64,000 nt of DNA from Lethocerus indicus (taxonomy: Eukaryota; Arthropoda; Insecta; Hemiptera; Belostomatidae). A program made the translations under genes and the position numbers. Position 1 is the first letter of the stretch; each line of letters starts with the position of its first letter. The notes beneath the pieces are model-generated. The model was not told the origin of the DNA, did no database searches, and saw only the letters and a list, made by a program, of their open reading frames with translations. The stretch covers positions 1,984,001-2,048,000 of the forward strand of contig JACDQD010000006.1 in the NCBI GenBank assembly GCA_019843655.1, in the 5' to 3' direction. Below are positions 60,747 to 64,000 of the stretch, piece by piece.

Positions 60747-63535
60747 CTACAACAGAGACAAATAACAATACCTCTATCACTCTCCTCTAGCCAGAATCCC
60801 CTTAAAAACCAACACAAGTATCAATTTACAAAAAAAAAAGGATATTAAAATTTAAACGGATCGGGGACATCCATATAGGCTTATCGGCCACTCGTTAGTC
60901 CTGATATTACGGGGCACGCGGTTTGTAAACAGTTGAAACGGCAACACTTCTGTAATCTGAAAATTAGAAAAAGAATAAAGTGGTAATTAAATTTTCCGCT
61001 AAGCTTTCCAATCACCCGAGTACATGGGGGCAATGTGTACTAGGGTGAAAAATGAATTGGATCAATTTTATGAACCGCCCCCAAACCAAATAAGTCATTC
61101 GAATGAAATTTTACAGAAGCGAGTAAATCAATACAGTGGAAACTGACAGATATTTATTCGAAAACCCAGCTTCATTTATCACAGAATGCTACTGACGGTG
61201 GCGAGTGGCCAAAACTGGTCCAGCTTACGGAGTGGTTATAAAACTCGACCCATGCAATAATTGTATTGGGACGGCGAATAATCGATCTGATTATTTGAAT
61301 CGACAAATAACGATTGGCTTTAATTATTGTCACATCGGGCCGGGGGCAGATTTTTTATTATTCTTAATCTATGCGATCATAATTCTCCATTCGCTGTTTC
61401 AGTCTTATTACGGACCAACCTCTGGAAAATTATATCAGTTAAGTACCCATTGATACTTAAGAGAAACGGCATTATTAAATTTAGAGTATAACGGGGCGGG
61501 TGTATAGGCCGAGCCTTGATCTACCGCCCTGTCGTGCGGGTTGCCTACACCTGCACCCTCCCGGCGGTCTGAATTCAAGCCACTTTCAGATGTGGATCAA
61601 CGGCGAACTGAGAGTGTAATTAAAACGCGTTTTTCTTCTCCCGCCCCGGTTTATTAAGGGAGGTAATATTTTATTTTAAAATTCTGATTGCGGGTCCATA
61701 AACGCGAACGCGAACGCGCGTGGGTATACGGCCCAGATGATATTAGGGGCTGCGTCGATAGGAGGGGTGGTGTTTGGGGCGAATTGTACGGTCCAGTGAT
61801 TTCGACTGAGGAGGTTTACTGCTGGGCTAGAGGGGCTCGGTGTTCAGATATTGCTAGTGCTAGCGGCTCTAGCACACAAACCCAACCCACCCCGCCGTAT
61901 CACACTCCGGTGCTCACATCACTACACCGTCAACATTATCCGGCGAAAGCCGGACACGGTAAGGAAAATCTGTTATAACATCGGCTCTAAACGCCATATC
62001 CGGGTTGTTTTTCGATACCAAGCACGGTTTATTGAGGTTGTTTGTCTTTATTCTATTCGTAAATTACGGCATAACGGGAACAAAAAATTTTGATGAAATC
62101 ACTATTTGAATAAAAACACAATCAATTTAAAAAATTTCAATCATTTTATAATTATTATTTTTAATCGGATAACAAAGAGAAAAATTGTTCCAACTTCTCT
62201 CGACGGTCTCGTTTCGTTATTTACTCTGCGTTCCATTTTGTTTCGGCGTTTTATTTCAAACTGGCGAACGCAGTTTCATTTCTCGAATTCCTATCTTTCA
62301 CAAATAAATTTCGAACTCCGCTCGCAACGGACTGTGTCGGTAAATAAGAGATAAAGAAAAAAAAGTGATTCGATCATTCAATTCAGTACACCCAGTTTTC
62401 AGGACGAAACGAGAATCTAGAATCAACAACTGAGGGATACTGGCGGGACGTGGCTTTCGAAGAAAGACTTTTAAAAAACGAAATTTTTTCTTCTCTCGCC
62501 CTTCGCGCCATTATTCACGTCCGCCCCTATAGAAACCGGACAAGTGGGAAAACGTTTTCCAACAGTTGGCGATTTAAAATATCTTGAAATACAATTGAAC
62601 TAACTGAATTCAGAAAAATTTTCCGGTAGCAAAAACTTTCGCTCATTTAATAATTTATTATTTCAGAAATTCTGATAAACCATACGCAGGTTTAATGCGG
62701 AGAATATTTCATAGTTATAGTATGATAAATATCTAAACATTTATCAAACTTCTCATTGCAGAAAATACTCTCAATGTTGAATTATTTTTGTACTACAATA
62801 TAATTGTGATTGCAGAACTGTGTCATCCAGATAACGCTAATAAGAGACGTTATTGTTATTGATGGGGCGGCTCGGAGATATAAATCATTTCGGGCGGCCA
62901 GCATAATTCATATAAATTAATGCCTTTCGACCGATTTATCAGTTTCCTTTCCGGCCGATTTAGCACGGCTTAGCGCCGTCTCTAGGCAATTTTCTTCTTG
63001 TTGTCGCCGGCGCTTCAGTCCCTTTCGTTGCACCAATGAATTTCAATTCGACAGCACACGTCTCTCGTTTTTCATCTTTTCGGAATAAATTATTTTAGAG
63101 AGGGGCGAAAAAGAAAAAGCCGAGAGATAACGGAGGGTGGGGTGGGGGTGGGGAGGAAATTGACGGGCCCGGAATGAGGGGTCGGCCGACATTGAAATAT
63201 CGGATAATGGAGCCTCGTTAGTGTCACTTTCCGCTTTGCCGCCTTAATCCTATTAGAAAACGCTTTAAACCTGTCGTCGTAAAATTCGCCTGGCGGTTCA
63301 ATTTTTACGCGGTCCAGTCCCACTGTACACAGTCACGTCGAGGTAATTGATCTGACAATTTTAAAAGGGGAAATTAGAGCCCTTCGCAGGCTCCAAGTGC
63401 CTCTTTTGTACACTCGACTTGAATCGGTCCTGGAAACCTAGCACAAGTCCAGCGTAAGAGCGAAACACGTTCCAAAACTGCGTAGAACAAGCCAGAAGAG
63501 ACCACCTAAACACCCAGAATGAGCATTCGATGATA
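60747..63535. other. Right-hand spacer with no recognised gene
   Basis: Base composition is less AT-biased than in the left half, notably at 61500-62000 and 62850-63450. A copy of the dispersed GGTGGCGAGTGGCCAAAAC motif occurs at about 61184-61222. The open frames at 61688-61978 and 62106-62354 lack motifs or splice context. Upstream exons of the opposite-strand gene may be hidden here. Confidence 0.4.
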
Positions 63536-63538
63536 AGG

Positions 63539-64000
63539 ACATATATTAAGTTTAGACTTTAATTTTAAGTAACTAGACGCCAAGCAGATTGGTAACCACG
63601 CCAACTTAGGAGAGGGAACGAACAAAACAGGTTTCTCCCTACATTTGACCATTTTATAAATTGAAAAAAAAACAGTACATGTGAAAGTGACAGTGGGCAG
63701 TGAGGATGCCCAAAAAACATCCAAAGTGCTAACAGTGACTAACACCGCTACTGAAGATGGCGAGCGGCCGAAAACCGCGACCAAACCGGCGAGAGGAGAC
63801 AGAAACATCACGAACCAACAGTATTCCAACCCCTCGCAGACCACAAAACAGGTATATTAAATGACATATATTAAGTTTAGACTTTAATTTTAAAGAACTG
63901 GACGCCATGCAGATTGGTAACCACGCCAACTTAGGAAAGGGGGGAAGGAACAAAACAGGTTTCTCCCTACATTTGACCATTTTATAAATTGGAAAAAAAA
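63539..64000. repeat. Foldback-family arms in a 325-bp tandem repeat, cut by window edge
   Basis: A unit starting ACATATATTAAGTTTAGAC at 63539 begins again at 63864, so the period is about 325 bp. Each unit has about 130 bp of spacer (TAACCACGCCAACTTAGG...) and about 190 bp of the arm seen in the 48- and 58-kb elements, in reverse orientation, ending CCACAAAACAGGTATATTAA. The array probably continues past the window. Confidence 0.85.

Noticed and set aside
48105..63844. A recurring hydrophobic frame (FVMFLSPLAGLVAVFG) at about 48.1, 58.1 and 63.8 kb
   Set aside because: It lies in the inverted arms of the repeat family. It persists because the DNA is similar, and it ends variably; no evidence of a protein.

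Overview
This is a 64-kb window of AT-rich eukaryotic DNA, most likely from an insect. The grounds are spliced genes with short exons and GT-AG introns, (TA)n microsatellites, Jockey-clade and hAT element remnants, and a cluster of peritrophin-type chitin-binding (CBM14) genes. I could not narrow the order or species. No CRISPR array, operon, rRNA or convincing tRNA gene was seen.

Layout. (1) 1.5-9.8 kb, minus strand: a 14-exon gene for an unrecognised coiled-coil protein of about 810 residues; one intron holds a decayed Jockey-like fragment. (2) 11.1-19.4 kb, minus: RABL6, a Rab-like GTPase, reconstructed as ten coding exons and 577 residues. (3) 21.4-22.4 kb, minus: an intronless p38 MAP kinase of 352 residues with an intact TGY loop; a short forward ORF lies head-to-head with it at 23.1 kb. 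(4) 23.7-34.3 kb, minus: an unrecognised gene with a signal-peptide exon, five small exons and one 2.5-kb last exon, giving about 990 residues. (5) 35.2-58.0 kb, plus: four tandem secreted CBM14 genes with 4, 4, 9 and 6 domains. Each starts with a 7-nt coding exon that holds the ATG and splits the signal peptide. (6) 46.1-60.7 kb, minus: the 3' exons of another unrecognised gene whose long intron encloses the third and fourth chitin-binding genes. (7) Repeats fill most gaps from 26 kb rightwards: Jockey 3' ends, a hAT remnant, a hAT-like MITE, and a foldback-type family that carries 70-bp satellite arrays and becomes a 325-bp tandem repeat at the right edge.

How the genes relate. The four CBM14 proteins probably act together in a chitin-containing extracellular layer such as the peritrophic matrix. 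Genes 3 and 4 share a nearly identical 1.1-kb block (exons 2-3 with the intron between) while their flanks have diverged, as expected after gene conversion. RABL6 and p38 are independent housekeeping and signalling genes.

Caution. Three otherwise clean gene models are each broken by one missing base in a homopolymer run (4229-4235, 40404-40407, 46256-46262), and further indels separate the two near-identical CBM14 copies. This pattern fits residual assembly error at least as well as true gene decay.
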